Of a DNA stretch of 64,000 bases, positions 55,943-64,000 are shown piece by piece (position 1 is the first letter of the stretch; every line of letters starts with the position of its first letter). The stretch comes from Beijerinckiaceae bacterium (GTDB lineage Bacteria; Pseudomonadota; Alphaproteobacteria; Rhizobiales; Beijerinckiaceae). Where the stretch lies: contig JAPZTO010000001.1 of the NCBI GenBank assembly GCA_027532775.1, positions 948,965-1,012,964 of the forward strand, in the 5' to 3' direction. The translations under genes were made by a program, and so were the position numbers. A model generated the notes under the pieces. The model was not told where the DNA came from. It did no database searches and saw only the letters and a list, made by a program, of their open reading frames with translations.

Positions 55943-56668
55943 GTGAGCGCCACCGATTTCACCCGTCGCCTTGTTGAAGCGCGGCAGAAGGGCGTCCTGC
56001 TCGGACCGGGGCCCGAACCGGCATCGCTGGAGGAGGCCTATACCATCCAGAAGCTGACCTGCGAGAGCCTTGGCGAAAGCGTGGCGGGCTGGAAGGTCGC
56101 CGACCATCCGCGGCTCGGACCGATCGCCGCGCCGATTTTTGCCGGGATGTCGAAGGTCGAAGGGGCGTCCTGGCCCTTCGGTCCGGGGCTCGGTGTCGAG
56201 ATCGAGATCGCGCTCCGGCTGAAGCGGGATCTGGTGCCGGGCACCTATACCCGCGCGATGATCGCCGAGGCGATCGACGGCTATTCCCTTGGCGTCGAGC
56301 TGGTCGGGGCGCGGCTCGCGGAGCCCGACCGCAACCTGTTCGCCTTCCTCGGCGACCTGATGGCCAATCGCGGCTATGTGATGGGGAACGAATGCAAACC
56401 CCGGCAGGATCTGGCGGTGCCGGGTCGTGCCTGCCGGTTCCGGATCGACGGAAAGCTGGTCCATGACGCGCCCGCCGCGCCGCCGGCTTTGGACCCGCTG
56501 GGCGCGACGGCCGCCTGGCTTTCGCGAGGCAACGACGCACTTGGCGGGCTGAAGGCTGGCCAGTTCGTGACCACGGGCTCCGTCTGCGGCATCATCCCCG
56601 TGCCGGGTCCGGGCGCAGCGGTCGCCGAGATCGAAGGACTCGGCACGGTGCGACTTATCCTCGCCTGA
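55943..56668 (+). CDS. Fumarylacetoacetase/2-keto-4-pentenoate hydratase family protein
   Basis: A 241-residue hydratase-like enzyme of the MhpD branch. Metal-binding Glu pair lies in GLGVEIEIALRL, with GWKVADHPRLGP and the closing TGSVCGIIPVPGPG as in the family. It would add water to a 2-keto-4-enoate in aromatic degradation, though no such gene cluster is nearby. It begins with GTG at 55943, with GGGAT about seven bases upstream. It is convergent with the Lrp regulator. Confidence 0.8.
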   Translation: MSATDFTRRLVEARQKGVLLGPGPEPASLEEAYTIQKLTCESLGESVAGWKVADHPRLGPIAAPIFAGMSKVEGASWPFGPGLGVEIEIALRLKRDLVPGTYTRAMIAEAIDGYSLGVELVGARLAEPDRNLFAFLGDLMANRGYVMGNECKPRQDLAVPGRACRFRIDGKLVHDAPAAPPALDPLGATAAWLSRGNDALGGLKAGQFVTTGSVCGIIPVPGPGAAVAEIEGLGTVRLILA

Positions 56669-56674
56669 CCGCCC

Positions 56675-57121
56675 TCAGGCGGAAGCGAGGCCCGCCTGGC
56701 TGCTGCGCGGCGTTGCCAGCAGCAGATGGGTTTCCGAGGCGGCGATGCCCGGTGTCATCCGCATGCGGTTCAGCACGTCGTCGAGGGCTGTCAGGCTTTC
56801 GGTGCTGATTTCGGCGATCAGGTCCCATTTGCCGCTGGTCGTATGGATGGCCGTCACTTCCGCGAGGCCTGTCAGCGCCGCGACGACGCGATCCTTGGCG
56901 CGGCCCTCGACCTCGATCAGCGTAATGCCCCGCACCGGAGCCGAATGGACATCCGCCCGCAGGATCACCGTGTAGCCAACAATATCGCCCTGCTGCTCGA
57001 GCCGCTCGATCCGGGCCCGGACGGTTGCCCGCGAGACATCGAGTTCAAGGGCGAGATCGGAAATGCCGCGGCGGCCATTCTGGCGCAGCAGGGTGATGAG
57101 GCGGCGGTCCAGCACATCCAT
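56675..57121 (-). CDS. Lrp/AsnC-family transcriptional regulator
   Basis: A 148-residue regulator. The N-terminal winged helix (DVLDRRLITLLRQNGRRGIS then LDVSRATVRARIERLEQQG) is followed by the RAM ligand-binding domain (GKWDLIAEISTESLTALDDV). It is divergent from the ornithine cyclodeaminase gene with a palindrome in between, so it probably senses an amino acid such as ornithine or proline and controls that gene. The start at 57121 removes nine poorly supported residues. Confidence 0.88.
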   Translation of the reverse strand: MDVLDRRLITLLRQNGRRGISDLALELDVSRATVRARIERLEQQGDIVGYTVILRADVHSAPVRGITLIEVEGRAKDRVVAALTGLAEVTAIHTTSGKWDLIAEISTESLTALDDVLNRMRMTPGIAASETHLLLATPRSSQAGLASA

Positions 57122-57142
57122 AGCAGGCCTGCATGATCGAAG

Positions 57143-57161
57143 TGGCAAACATTATGTGCCA
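57143..57161. promoter_or_regulatory. Candidate Lrp operator
   Basis: TGGCA and TGCCA flank an AT-rich nine-base centre (AACATTATG) between the divergent Lrp and ornithine cyclodeaminase genes. Confidence 0.55.
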
Positions 57162-57256
57162 TTATGGTAGCTTATTTTGATAGGATTGCCAATCTGACCT
57201 GTTCATTCCGCCGGGACCGCCGGCTAGACTTTGGGGAACCAAGGGGAGTGCCGGCC

Positions 57257-58300
57257 ATGGATCGCAAGCTCAATCTCGTCCGTTTTGTCAGCGTCGAGCG
57301 GATGATGCGCATCATCCTTGCCCGCGGCGTCGAACCAGTCCTGCGGGAGCTTGCCGCCGCGATCGAGGAAGATTTCCGGCGCTGGGAGCATTTCGACAAG
57401 ACGGCCCGCGTCGCCTCGCATAGCCGCGAGGGCGTGATCGAACTGATGCCGACCAGCGATGGCGGGCAATACGCGTTCAAATATGTCAATGGCCATCCGC
57501 GCAATACCCGTGACGGGCTGCAGACCGTGACTGCCTTCGGCATGCTGGCCGATGTGGCGACCGGCTATCCGGTCCTGCTGAGCGAGATGACCATCCTCAC
57601 GGCCCTGCGCACCGCAGCTACCTCGGCCATGGCCGCCCGGCACCTGGCCCCGGCGGGGGCACGCGTCATGGCGCTGATCGGCAATGGTGCGCAATCGGAA
57701 TTCCAGGCGCTGGCCTTCAAGGCCGTTCTCGGCATCGACCGGCTGCGCCTGCATGATATCGACCCTGCCGCCAGCCGGCGCTGCGCCGCCAATCTCTCCC
57801 GCTACGGTTTCACGATCGAGATCTGCGAGACTGCGGAGAGCGCGGTGCTCGGCGCCGACATCATCACCACCGCCACGGCCGACAAGGCCAATGCAACGAT
57901 CCTGACCGACAACATGGTCGGAGCCGGGGTCCATATCAACGCAGTCGGGGGTGATTGCCCCGGCAAGACCGAGCTGCATGCCGATATCCTGCGCCGGTCC
58001 TCGATTTTCGTGGAGTATCCGCCGCAAACCCGGATCGAGGGCGAGATCCAGCAATTGCCTCGGGATTACCCGGTCGTGGAAATGTGGCGCGTGGTGGCCG
58101 GGCTGCAGCCGGGCCGGCGCGAGGCGCGCGAGATCACGCTGTTCGATTCGGTCGGCTTTGCGATCGAGGATTTCTCAGCGTTGCGCTGGCTGGCCCGGGC
58201 AGCCGAGGAGAGCGGGCAGTATGACGAGCTCGACCTTCTCGCCGATCCGGACGAGCCGCGCGACCTTTTCGGCATGCTCCTCCGGGCCGAGGCGGCCTGA
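57257..58300 (+). CDS. Ornithine cyclodeaminase family protein
   Basis: A 347-residue NAD-dependent enzyme that converts L-ornithine to L-proline and ammonia, or a related imino-acid reaction. Visible are the substrate-binding FKYVNGHPRNT near residue 80, LSEMTILTALRTAATSAMAA, the Rossmann motif LIGNGAQSEFQALAF and the catalytic Asp in VGGDCPGKTEL. The start at 57257 matches the family N-terminus. Control by the divergent Lrp regulator is likely. Some relatives are ketimine reductases, so the substrate is not certain. Confidence 0.87.
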   Translation: MDRKLNLVRFVSVERMMRIILARGVEPVLRELAAAIEEDFRRWEHFDKTARVASHSREGVIELMPTSDGGQYAFKYVNGHPRNTRDGLQTVTAFGMLADVATGYPVLLSEMTILTALRTAATSAMAARHLAPAGARVMALIGNGAQSEFQALAFKAVLGIDRLRLHDIDPAASRRCAANLSRYGFTIEICETAESAVLGADIITTATADKANATILTDNMVGAGVHINAVGGDCPGKTELHADILRRSSIFVEYPPQTRIEGEIQQLPRDYPVVEMWRVVAGLQPGRREAREITLFDSVGFAIEDFSALRWLARAAEESGQYDELDLLADPDEPRDLFGMLLRAEAA

Positions 58301-58301
58301 C

Positions 58302-59225
58302 CTACCGGGCCTTCGGCGGCTGCGAGACGAGATAGGCCGAGATGGCGTCGGTCAGGCGCGTGGCCTTGGCGAGATTGTCGGCATTCGAGACCATCAACGC
58401 CGCGACCAAGGCCTCGATCACCAACAGGGCGGCGACATTGCTTGAGGACAAGACGGGATGCGTCGCCTGGGCAATCAGCGTCTCGCTGGCCAGAGGCACA
58501 AGCGGCGAGGCCGCCGAATCCGTGATGGCGAAGATTGTCGCCCCCTGATCGGCGGCATAGCGCGCGAGATGCACGGCATCGGCTGCGTAGCGCGGAAACG
58601 AGATGGCGACCAGCGCATCCTCCGGCCCGAGATTCATCAACCGCCCGGCCGCATTTTCCGTGCCGCCATATTCCACGACATTGACGATGTGGTGGCAGAA
58701 GGGCTGTAGCCCCAGCGCGAGAAAGCCGGCGAGATGCGCGGAGAGGCCGAAACCCATGACATAGACGCAGCGCGCCTGCGTGAGGCGGTCGACGATCCGC
58801 CGGACCGCATCCGGCGCGAGGCCCTCGGCCGTGCCACGCAGGTTGGCCAGCGTATCCTCGAGGCCCTCGCGCATCGGCGCGGCACCCTCGGCGCGATCCA
58901 GCGCACCGCGCAGCTTCTCGACCGGGCGCAGGACCGATTGCAGCGTATCGGCAAGGGCGGCGCGCAGGTCAGGGAATCCGCCATAGCCGAGATGGCGGGC
59001 AAAGCGCGACAGGGTGGCCGTCGAGACTCCGCTCGCTGCTGCCAGATCCTCGATCGACAAGGATGCCCCCCGGACCGGATTGCGGAGCAGATGCTCGGCA
59101 ATGGCCCGGTTCGAGGCCGAGCCGGAAGCCTGCTGTTCCAGCAATTGCCGGCCGAGCGGCGAGGCGGCGAAGGCCATGTCGCTGACACCCTGGGCGTCGA
59201 TCTGCATATGAAGAGATTTTTTCAT
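58302..59225 (-). CDS. MurR/RpiR-family transcriptional regulator
   Basis: A 307-residue regulator with the N-terminal RpiR helix-turn-helix (SIEDLAAASGVSTATLSRFA) and a C-terminal SIS domain (VYVMGFGLSAHLAGFLAL, then AISFPRYAADAVHLARYA). SIS domains usually bind phospho-sugars. Its neighbour on the opposite strand is an amino-acid ABC operon, and a nine-base inverted repeat overlaps its start codon, which suggests autoregulation and control of the operon. The start at 59225 or Met7 is not decided by a ribosome-binding site. Confidence 0.85.
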   Translation of the reverse strand: MKKSLHMQIDAQGVSDMAFAASPLGRQLLEQQASGSASNRAIAEHLLRNPVRGASLSIEDLAAASGVSTATLSRFARHLGYGGFPDLRAALADTLQSVLRPVEKLRGALDRAEGAAPMREGLEDTLANLRGTAEGLAPDAVRRIVDRLTQARCVYVMGFGLSAHLAGFLALGLQPFCHHIVNVVEYGGTENAAGRLMNLGPEDALVAISFPRYAADAVHLARYAADQGATIFAITDSAASPLVPLASETLIAQATHPVLSSSNVAALLVIEALVAALMVSNADNLAKATRLTDAISAYLVSQPPKAR

Positions 59226-59243
59226 ATGTTGACTATATGAAAA
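59219..59243. promoter_or_regulatory. Candidate RpiR operator overlapping the regulator's start
   Basis: TTTTCATAT and ATATGAAAA form a perfect 9-base inverted repeat with a seven-base spacer. A third half-site, CATATGAA, lies at 59205-59212 inside the regulator gene. The repeat covers the regulator's ATG and lies 64 bases before the ABC operon. Confidence 0.65.
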
Positions 59244-59306
59244 TTATTCGACACAGTGAAGCCGGATCGGACAAGCAATCCACTGCAATCCAACGGGAGA
59301 TCCTGC

Positions 59307-60083
59307 ATGCTGAAGCGTACCTTCCTGTCGGCCGCCGGCGCGGCCGCCCTCGCCCTCATTCTGGCCCCGTCGGCCATCGCCCAGGCGCCGAAGCTGCGCA
59401 TCGGCGTCGAGGGCAATTACCCGCCCTTCTCGATGATCGCGCCGGACGGCAAGCTCGGCGGCTTCGATATCGACATCGCCAATGCTCTCTGTGCCGAGAT
59501 GAAGGCGGAATGCGTGTTTGTCCAGCAGGAGTTCGACGGGATGATCCCGGCGCTCAATGCGAAGAAGTTCGACATGATTGTCGCTTCGATGACGATCACG
59601 GAAGCGCGCAGGAAGTCGGTCGATTTCTCCGACCCCTATTATGACGTCCCCTCGCGCTTCGTGGCCAAGGCCGGCGCCTTCGCCGATCATTCCCCGGCCT
59701 CGCTGAAGGGCAAGAAGATCGTCGTGCTGCGCAACTCGCCGCGCGCCGCCTATCTCGCCGAGAACTACAAGGACAGCGAGGTCGTTCTCGCCGGCAAGGA
59801 GACCGAGGTCTACATGGAGCTCGCTGTCGGCCGCGCCGATGTCGCCTTCGGCTCGTCGGTGGTGTCGGGCGAGGCCTTCCTGAAGAAGCCGGAAGGCAAG
59901 GGCTTCGCCCAGCTCGGCCCGGCGATCCGGATCGGCGCCGGCTCGGGCGTCGGGATCGCCGTCCGCAAGGATGACGAGGCCCTGCGCACCCGGATCAACG
60001 CGGCTCTCGCGGCGCTTAAATCGAGCGGGCGCTACAAGGCGCTGGCCGACAAGTATTTCGATTTCGACATTTCGGGCTCCTGA
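59307..60083 (+). CDS. Polar amino-acid ABC transporter solute-binding protein (family 3)
   Basis: A 258-residue periplasmic binding protein. The signal peptide AAGAAALALILAPSAIAQ precedes LRIGVEGNYPPFSMIAPDGK, and FDIDIANALC, DMIVASMTITEARRKSVDFS and YYDVPSRFV are hallmarks of the family 3 amino-acid type. It would bind a polar amino acid or opine-like compound. The ATG at 59307 has GGGAG seven bases upstream. It is first of a five-gene operon. Confidence 0.92.
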   Translation: MLKRTFLSAAGAAALALILAPSAIAQAPKLRIGVEGNYPPFSMIAPDGKLGGFDIDIANALCAEMKAECVFVQQEFDGMIPALNAKKFDMIVASMTITEARRKSVDFSDPYYDVPSRFVAKAGAFADHSPASLKGKKIVVLRNSPRAAYLAENYKDSEVVLAGKETEVYMELAVGRADVAFGSSVVSGEAFLKKPEGKGFAQLGPAIRIGAGSGVGIAVRKDDEALRTRINAALAALKSSGRYKALADKYFDFDISGS

Positions 60084-60125
60084 TCCCGGATCCAGGTGGC
60101 CCTCGCGAGAAGGCGGGACGATCTC

Positions 60126-60815
60126 ATGTTCCTCCATGGCTATTTTCCCGCCATCCTCGAGGGTCTCCGCTCGACCCTGCTGATCTCGGCTGCATCGCTG
60201 TCGATCGCCTGCCTGTTCGGGCTGATCGGCGCGGGGGCCAAGCTGTCCGGCTCGCGCATGGCGGCGCTGGCAGCTGATGTCTACACGACCTTGATCCGCG
60301 GCCTGCCGGAACTCGTGCTGCTGCTGCTGATCTTCTATGGCGGGCAGATCATGGTGAATGCCCTCGCTGACAAGGCAGGGCTCGGCTATTTCGACATCAA
60401 CCCGTTCCTGGCCGGCACCCTGACCCTCGGCTTCATCTTCGGCGCCTACCTGACCGAGACGTTCCGCGGCGCGATCCTCGCCATTCCCCGCGGGCAGATG
60501 GAGGCTGGCAAGGCCTATGGCATGTCGCGCGGGCAGGTCCTGCGCCGGATCATCCTGCCGCAGATGGTACGCCATGCCATTCCCGGTTTCACCAATAACT
60601 GGCTCGTCATGATCAAGGCGACGGCCCTGCTCTCGATCATCGGGCTCGATGACATGGTCCATCGCGCCAATCTCGCCTCCGCTGCCACGCGGGCGCCCTT
60701 CACCTTCTATGCCACGATTGCCGGGCTCTATCTCGCCGTGACCACGATCTCCATCCTGCTGCTCGGCTGGCTGGAGCGGCGTTTCTCGCTCGGCGTGAGA
60801 AAGGTCGAATTCTGA
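60126..60815 (+). CDS. Polar amino-acid ABC transporter permease (HisQ type)
   Basis: A 229-residue membrane protein with about five helices. The coupling loop is GQMEAGKAYGMSRGQVLRRI, with the EAA-like signature in AGKAYGMS. The start at 60126 opens MFLHGYFPAILEGL; an earlier start has no support. Its stop overlaps the next permease's start (TGATG), typical of a permease pair. Confidence 0.9.
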   Translation: MFLHGYFPAILEGLRSTLLISAASLSIACLFGLIGAGAKLSGSRMAALAADVYTTLIRGLPELVLLLLIFYGGQIMVNALADKAGLGYFDINPFLAGTLTLGFIFGAYLTETFRGAILAIPRGQMEAGKAYGMSRGQVLRRIILPQMVRHAIPGFTNNWLVMIKATALLSIIGLDDMVHRANLASAATRAPFTFYATIAGLYLAVTTISILLLGWLERRFSLGVRKVEF

Positions 60816-61525
60816 TGATCGACTGGGCCCTCATTGCCGAATCCTGGCCGCTCTATCTCAACGGGCTGAAAGTCAGCCTGATCCTGATGGCGATCTCGGT
60901 CTCGGCCTCGTTCCTGCTGTCGGTGCCGCTGGCCATTGCCCGCGTCTCGCCCAATCCATGGCTGTCGAAGCCGGTCTTCCTCTACACCTACGTGATCCGG
61001 GGAACGCCGCTGCTGGTTCAGCTCTACATGATCTATTTCGGGCTCGCGCAATTCGAATGGCTGCGCGAGAGCATCGCCTGGCCGCTCTTCCGCAATGCGT
61101 GGTTCTGCGCGTGGCTCGCCTTCGCGCTCAACAGCACGGCCTACACGACCGAAATCCTCGCCGGCGCCCTGCGCCAGACACCAAGCGGCGAGCTGGAAGC
61201 CGCGCGCAGCCTCGGCATGTCGACCGCGACCATCTATGGCCGGATCCTGCTGCCGAGCGCCATAAGGCGGGCGCTCCCGCAATATGGCAACGAGCTGGTC
61301 ATGGTGATGCATGCGACCTCGATCGCCAGCGCGGTGACAATCGTCGAACTCACCCGCACCGCGCGCGACGTCTACTACAACCACCTCGCGCCGTTCGAAG
61401 CCTTCGGGCTCGTCGCCGTGTTCTATTTCGTCATTACCTTCGCCCTTGTCGGGCTGGTCAAGCTGCTCGAGGGACGATTCCTCCGGCATCTCCGCCCGAT
61501 GTCCGTTCCGTCGAAAGCAGCCTGA
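60815..61525 (+). CDS. Polar amino-acid ABC transporter permease (HisM type)
   Basis: A 236-residue second permease, with the characteristic YVIRGTPLLVQLYMIYFGLA segment and coupling loop GELEAARSLGMSTATIYGRI. It overlaps the previous gene by one base. With the HisQ-type permease, binding protein and ATPase it forms a complete importer. Confidence 0.92.
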   Translation: MIDWALIAESWPLYLNGLKVSLILMAISVSASFLLSVPLAIARVSPNPWLSKPVFLYTYVIRGTPLLVQLYMIYFGLAQFEWLRESIAWPLFRNAWFCAWLAFALNSTAYTTEILAGALRQTPSGELEAARSLGMSTATIYGRILLPSAIRRALPQYGNELVMVMHATSIASAVTIVELTRTARDVYYNHLAPFEAFGLVAVFYFVITFALVGLVKLLEGRFLRHLRPMSVPSKAA

Positions 61526-61527
61526 CC

Positions 61528-62643
61528 ATGCCCACCGAAACGATCGCCATCCCCTCGGGGATTCCGGGCACCGAATACAGCCTCACCGTGCACCGGTTCG
61601 GCCGCCGCGAGGCGCGCCCGCATGTCTATATCCAGGCGGCGCTGCACGCGGATGAGATCCCCGGCATGATCTGTGCGCAGGTGCTGCGGCGGGAACTGGC
61701 CGCGCTCGATGCGGCGGGCGCGCTGCAAGGGCAGGTGACGCTGGTACCGGTCGCGAACCCGATCGGCCTCGCCCAGCAGGTCCTCGGCCAGCCGGTCGGT
61801 CGCTTTTCGCTGTCCGATGGCAGCAATTTCAACCGCGACTTCCCGGATCTTGCCGCCCTGCTCGTGGCGCGCGTGGGGGACCGGCTCACCAAGGATGAGG
61901 CCCTGAATGGCCGCCTGGTGCGCGAGGTCTTCGCCGAAACGCTGTGGCAGCAGGCGCGGAGCAGCGCCCCGCAACACCTGAAGGCGACCTTGCTGCAGCT
62001 TGCACTGGAGGCGGATCTTGTCCTCGACCTGCATTGCGACGCCGATGCCGCGCTCCATCTCTACACGCAGCCGCGCTCGCTAGTGGCTTTCACCCCGCTC
62101 GCTGCCCTTCTGGGCGCCAAGGCGATCCTGCTGGCAGATGTTTCCGGCGGTGATCCGTTCGACGAGGCGCTCAGCCGCCCCTGGGCGGAGCTCGCCAAGG
62201 CCCGGCCCGACCGGCCATTGCCGGCCGGCTGCCATGCTGTGACGGTGGAGTTGCGCGGCCAGGCGGATGTCTGCCAGGATCTGGCCGAGGCCGATGCCCG
62301 CGCGATCCTCGGGTTCCTCCGTCACGCCGAGGTGCTGGACGGCGAGAAGCCCGATCTGCCGCCCCTGCTCTGCCGGCCGACGCGGCTCGAGGCCTCGGAG
62401 CCGATCATCGCGCCGGCCGGCGGCATCCTCACCTACCGCCGGCAGGCCGGTGAAACGGTACAGGCCGGCGAGGTCCTCGCGGATATCATCGATCCGATCA
62501 CTGGCGCCCTCACACCGGTCGCGACGCTTTCGGCCGGCATGTTCTACGCCCGTTCGGCCGAGACGTTCGTGACGCCGGGCAAGCGTCTCGGCAAGGTTGC
62601 CGGAGACAGCCTCCGGCGCAGCGGCCGCCTTCTGAGCCCATGA
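61528..62643 (+). CDS. AstE/AspA-family deacylase in the transporter operon
   Basis: A 371-residue zinc carboxypeptidase-like enzyme of the succinylglutamate desuccinylase/aspartoacylase family. Zinc ligands are in LHADEIPG and the third His in [22 protein letters not shown] lies between. It would remove an acyl group from an N-acyl amino acid. Its place between permease and ATPase genes, 2 bases after the permease stop and overlapping the ATPase frame, suggests the importer takes up an N-acyl amino acid that this enzyme hydrolyses. The substrate is inferred. Confidence 0.82.
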   Translation: MPTETIAIPSGIPGTEYSLTVHRFGRREARPHVYIQAALHADEIPGMICAQVLRRELAALDAAGALQGQVTLVPVANPIGLAQQVLGQPVGRFSLSDGSNFNRDFPDLAALLVARVGDRLTKDEALNGRLVREVFAETLWQQARSSAPQHLKATLLQLALEADLVLDLHCDADAALHLYTQPRSLVAFTPLAALLGAKAILLADVSGGDPFDEALSRPWAELAKARPDRPLPAGCHAVTVELRGQADVCQDLAEADARAILGFLRHAEVLDGEKPDLPPLLCRPTRLEASEPIIAPAGGILTYRRQAGETVQAGEVLADIIDPITGALTPVATLSAGMFYARSAETFVTPGKRLGKVAGDSLRRSGRLLSP

Positions 62644-62654
62644 AGGAGTTCCCC

Positions 62655-63446
62655 ATGTCCATGGTGATGGCCGCAGGGCCGGTCGAGAAGCTGCGCGCCG
62701 AGGGGCTCCGGAAGAGCTTCGGCACGGTCGAGGTGCTCAAGGGCGTGTCCCTTGCCGCCAATTCGGGTGATGTGATCGCGATGATCGGCTCGTCGGGATC
62801 CGGCAAAAGCACAGTGCTGCGCTGCCTGAACCTGCTCGAGCGGCCGAATGCCGGGCGGATCATCGTCAGCGGCGAGGAATTGCGCCTCGTCCCCGACCGC
62901 CGGGGCGAACTCGATGCGCAGGATCCGCAGCAGCTCCAGCGCATGCGGGCGCGCCTCGCCATGGTGTTCCAGCAGTTCAATCTGTGGGGGCATATGACGG
63001 CGCTCGAGAATGTCATCGAAGCGCCGATCCGGGTGCTGGGCCTCGCGCGCGCGGAGGCCGTGGCCCGGGCGGAACGCTATCTGGCGCGGGTCGGCGTCAG
63101 CCATCGCAAGGATGCCTATCCCTCGCATATGTCGGGCGGCGAGCAGCAACGCGTGGCTATCGCCCGAGCCCTGGCGATGGAGCCGGAAGTGATGCTGTTC
63201 GACGAACCGACTTCCGCGCTCGATCCCGAACTGGTGGGCGAGGTTCTGCGGGTGATGCGTTCCCTTGCCGAGGAAGGCCGGACCATGCTCGTGGTCACGC
63301 ATGAGATGGGCTTTGCCCGCGAGGTCGCCAGCCGGGTGATCTTCCTCCATCGCGGGGTGATCGAGGAAGAAGGTCCGCCTGCGGAGATCCTGTCGAATCC
63401 GCGCAGCGAAAGGCTGCAGAGCTTCCTGGCAAACAGCCTGAAGTAA
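62655..63446 (+). CDS. Polar amino-acid ABC transporter ATP-binding protein (HisP/GlnQ type)
   Basis: A 263-residue ATPase with Walker [11 protein letters not shown]-loop [13 protein letters not shown], signature [15 protein letters not shown] and Walker [13 protein letters not shown], followed by [10 protein letters not shown], typical of the polar amino-acid group. The start at 62655 is chosen because AAGGAG lies six bases upstream; an ATG at 62640 overlaps the previous stop. It is last of the operon and is followed by a strong terminator. Confidence 0.92.
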   Translation: MSMVMAAGPVEKLRAEGLRKSFGTVEVLKGVSLAANSGDVIAMIGSSGSGKSTVLRCLNLLERPNAGRIIVSGEELRLVPDRRGELDAQDPQQLQRMRARLAMVFQQFNLWGHMTALENVIEAPIRVLGLARAEAVARAERYLARVGVSHRKDAYPSHMSGGEQQRVAIARALAMEPEVMLFDEPTSALDPELVGEVLRVMRSLAEEGRTMLVVTHEMGFAREVASRVIFLHRGVIEEEGPPAEILSNPRSERLQSFLANSLK

Positions 63447-63490
63447 GTCGCGCGGGCAGGCGGTAACCCGGGCGCGCCCCGGACGGAAAA

Positions 63491-63525
63491 GGCGGTGGAT
63501 TTCTCCACCGCCCCTGTTTTTGTTT
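63491..63525. terminator. Bidirectional rho-independent terminator
   Basis: GGCGGTGGA at 63491-63499 and TCCACCGCC at 63504-63512 form a nine-base-pair stem with a four-base loop, followed by a T-rich tail. An A-run precedes it, so it can serve the ABC operon and the flagellin gene from either side. Confidence 0.85.
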
Positions 63526-63540
63526 TCCGTAGGTCGGCGA

Positions 63541-64000
63541 TCAGCCGAGCAGGCGGAGCAGCGACTGGGCGTTCGCCGAACCGGCCGAGAAGGCCTGGAC
63601 CGCGAACTGCTGCTGGGTCTGCAGCGCCGTCAGCTTGGCGGATTCCTCGGCCACATCCGCCGAGACGAGATCGTCACCCAAGGTCTTCATGTTCGAAGAG
63701 AATTCCTTGTTGATCTCGTAGCGGTCCTGGATGAAGGACGAGTAGTTGCCGAACTGGGCCTGGATCTGGTCGACAACGCTCATCGCCGTCTGGGTCTGGC
63801 CCAGCGAGTTCTGGATGTTGCCGTTGGTCGTCCAGGTGGTGCCGACCGTCGTCAGGCCTAGGTTGCCCAGCACCGTGGTGTTGATGCCGTTGATCGCGAT
63901 CGGGTTCGCAGCGAACTCGTTCAGGATCACGCTCATGCCCTGGCCGAGCAGGAGGTTACGGCCGGCCTGGACCACGTTGTTGTTGATGACGTTCGTGATT
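63541..64000 (-). CDS. Flagellin, C-terminal part (runs off the window)
   Basis: The visible 153 codons give a C-terminal flagellin domain: ITNVINNNVVQAGRNLLLGQ at the edge, MSVVDQIQAQFGNYSSFIQDRYE in the middle and the terminal DVAEESAKLTALQTQQQ with SLLRLLG at the stop. This last segment is the conserved D0 helix that packs the filament core. The N-terminus lies beyond the window. The filament protein is secreted by the flagellar export apparatus; no other flagellar gene is in view. Confidence 0.9.
   Translation of the reverse strand, partial: ITNVINNNVVQAGRNLLLGQGMSVILNEFAANPIAINGINTTVLGNLGLTTVGTTWTTNGNIQNSLGQTQTAMSVVDQIQAQFGNYSSFIQDRYEINKEFSSNMKTLGDDLVSADVAEESAKLTALQTQQQFAVQAFSAGSANAQSLLRLLG

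Overview
The window is about 64 kb of GC-rich DNA from an alphaproteobacterium, most likely a member of the Hyphomicrobiales (Rhizobiales). The main evidence is the irr-fabA-fabB-fabI neighbourhood, an ActR/RegA-like response regulator, a single-chain pyruvate carboxylase, an intracellular PHA depolymerase with a cysteine nucleophile, and many amino-acid uptake and catabolism genes. Species cannot be told from the sequence alone.

Layout. (1) 1-12.1 kb: the start of a degenerate ActR-like regulator, a five-gene peptide ABC importer, then a D-amino-acid locus: dgcA and dgcN (D-glutamate to N-acetylglutamate), a divergent LysR regulator with two palindromic boxes, a D-amino-acid aminotransferase, and a transketolase. 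(2) 12.25-29.0 kb: a genomic island of about 16.7 kb inserted at the 3' end of tRNA-Leu(CAG). It is bounded by 85/86-bp direct repeats that include the tRNA terminator, and repeated GGCCCACA motifs near both ends look like integrase arm sites. Its cargo is a Hachiman-type defence pair (hamA, hamB), a dead IS21-type istB, an AT-rich membrane protein resembling Pycsar transmembrane effectors but without a cyclase, a frameshifted pheT fragment, a two-component system flanked by two solute-binding proteins that have no transporter, and a module of small DNA-binding or unknown genes ending in a P4-type integrase. (3) 29-38.5 kb: housekeeping genes, namely an NDUFA9-like protein, a 2-hydroxyacid dehydrogenase, an SH3 protein, irr, fabA-fabB-DUF3303-fabI, a DsbA-like protein, a TauE-like exporter and a SAF-domain oxidoreductase. 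(4) 38.5-54.3 kb: pyruvate carboxylase, a FAD oxidase divergent from an ALDH7-type dehydrogenase, a CoA-transferase/TPP-enzyme pair, a class A penicillin-binding protein, an MFS drug exporter, a YgjP-like metallopeptidase and phaZ. (5) 54.5-64 kb: tag, a Nudix hydrolase, a FAH-family hydratase, an Lrp regulator divergent from an ornithine cyclodeaminase, an RpiR regulator divergent from a polar amino-acid ABC operon with an embedded AstE/AspA-like deacylase, and the 3' end of a flagellin gene.

The chromosomal genes mainly import peptides and amino acids and feed nitrogen and carbon into central metabolism, with sensors for nutrients and iron. The island is where unusual biology is most likely: one recognisable anti-phage system, one orphan candidate effector, and a gene translationally coupled to the integrase whose AT-rich body and GC-rich tail have different composition. 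No CRISPR array or rRNA was seen. Only one tRNA was found.
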